NCBI GenBank assembly: GCA_947463285.1
Contig: CANHTV010000246.1
Location: 1-5,973 of the forward strand
DNA length: 5,973 nt
Source: Verrucomicrobiaceae bacterium
Lineage (GTDB): Bacteria > Verrucomicrobiota > Verrucomicrobiia > Verrucomicrobiales > Verrucomicrobiaceae
Direction of reading: 5' to 3'
Numbering within the stretch: the first letter of the stretch is position 1; each line of letters starts with the position of its first letter. A model generated the notes under the pieces. That model did no database searches. It had not been told where the DNA came from and saw nothing but the letters and a program-made list of their open reading frames with translations. The position numbers and the translations under genes were made by a program. Below, one piece after another: positions 5,532-5,973 of this stretch.

Positions 5532-5972
5532 TTATTTGAGGCGCTTCTTAAGCTTCTTCAGCAGCTCAGGATTCCCCTCAAGCTCTTCCATGATCAGCGT
5601 CAGAACGTCGAGTGTCTGCCGGCTCATGTGGTGCTCCATGCCTTCCACGTCTTCATGGACGGTCTTGGGATCCAAACCAAAGCCGGAGAGCAATCTCGTG
5701 AGCACTTCATGCCGACGTGCGATCTCCTGGCCGATCTTTTTGCCAGCGTCCGTCATCACCACACCGCGATAGCGCTCATAGATGACGTAGCCCTCGGCAT
5801 CCAGCCGCTGGATCATGTTCGTCACACTGGCCTGTGAGATGCCTAGGTTCTTCGCGATGTCCACCACGCGGGCGTAGCCTTTCCCCTCGATCAGATTGTG
5901 GATCTGCTCCAGGTAATCCTCGATGGCCGGTGAATGGACATGCGCGGTGGTTTCTTGGCGCTTGGCAGGCAT
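5532..5972 (-). CDS. mntR: Manganese-responsive transcriptional regulator, MntR (DtxR family)
   Basis: MntR is a dimeric winged-helix regulator that binds Mn2+ and represses manganese uptake genes. The 146-aa product aligns without gaps, by recalled sequence, with most of B. subtilis MntR: 'EDYLEQIHNLIEGKGYARVVDIA', then 'SQASVTNMIQRLDAEGY' (recognition helix, about residues 46-62), then the wing 'YERYRGVVMT'. All six MntR metal ligands appear, shifted by 11: D19, E22, H88, E110, E113 and H114 (equivalent to D8, E11, H77, E99, E102 and H103). Asp at the first position favours Mn over Fe, unlike the Met of DtxR/IdeR. There is no C-terminal SH3-like domain, as in other MntR proteins; the tail is a short lysine-rich helix (LLKKLKKRLK). 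The ATG lies one base from the window edge, so a start further upstream cannot be excluded. No transporter target or MntR box is visible here. Confidence 0.93.
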   Translation of the reverse strand: MPAKRQETTAHVHSPAIEDYLEQIHNLIEGKGYARVVDIAKNLGISQASVTNMIQRLDAEGYVIYERYRGVVMTDAGKKIGQEIARRHEVLTRLLSGFGLDPKTVHEDVEGMEHHMSRQTLDVLTLIMEELEGNPELLKKLKKRLK

Positions 5973-5973
5973 C

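Overview
The window is ordinary bacterial chromosome with mid-50s GC by eye, and it is densely coded. The best taxonomic guess is Verrucomicrobiota or another member of the PVC group. The evidence is indirect: a secreted PQQ-like propeller protein opening with a 'DWPTFRG' motif (a family abundant in Verrucomicrobia and Planctomycetes), a HemC with an unusual segment after 'SGDKRQD', and no recognisable Shine-Dalgarno sequence before any gene whose upstream region is visible. This is family-level inference; no 16S or other decisive marker is present.

Layout from left to right. (1) scpA on the + strand encodes the kleisin subunit of the SMC condensin complex; its 5' flank runs off the window. 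(2) hemC on the - strand (tetrapyrrole synthesis) converges on scpA with only 2 nt between the stop codons. (3) Divergent from hemC, across a gap of about 145 nt, is a secreted PQQ-repeat beta-propeller protein on the + strand, ended by a strong bidirectional terminator. (4) A gene-free stretch of about 190 nt holds a long imperfect hairpin built from repeated AGTRCTCAG-type words. (5) Four - strand genes follow, in transcription order: mntR (manganese-responsive DtxR-family regulator), leuC (isopropylmalate dehydratase large subunit), a 92-aa membrane-anchored or exported protein resembling DUF4359, and a 111-aa protein with three predicted transmembrane segments. The last three are spaced 5 and 14 nt apart and look like one transcription unit.

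The genes belong to unrelated housekeeping processes: chromosome segregation, heme, leucine and metal sensing. I see no mobile element, CRISPR array, tRNA, rRNA or defence cassette, and no evidence for a complete new system. The observations most worth following are two interleaved inverted repeats in the leuC leader, arranged like a pseudoknot ending 4 nt before the start codon; two small uncharacterised membrane proteins where leuD is commonly found after leuC; and the structured repeat between the PQQ gene and the 111-aa gene.
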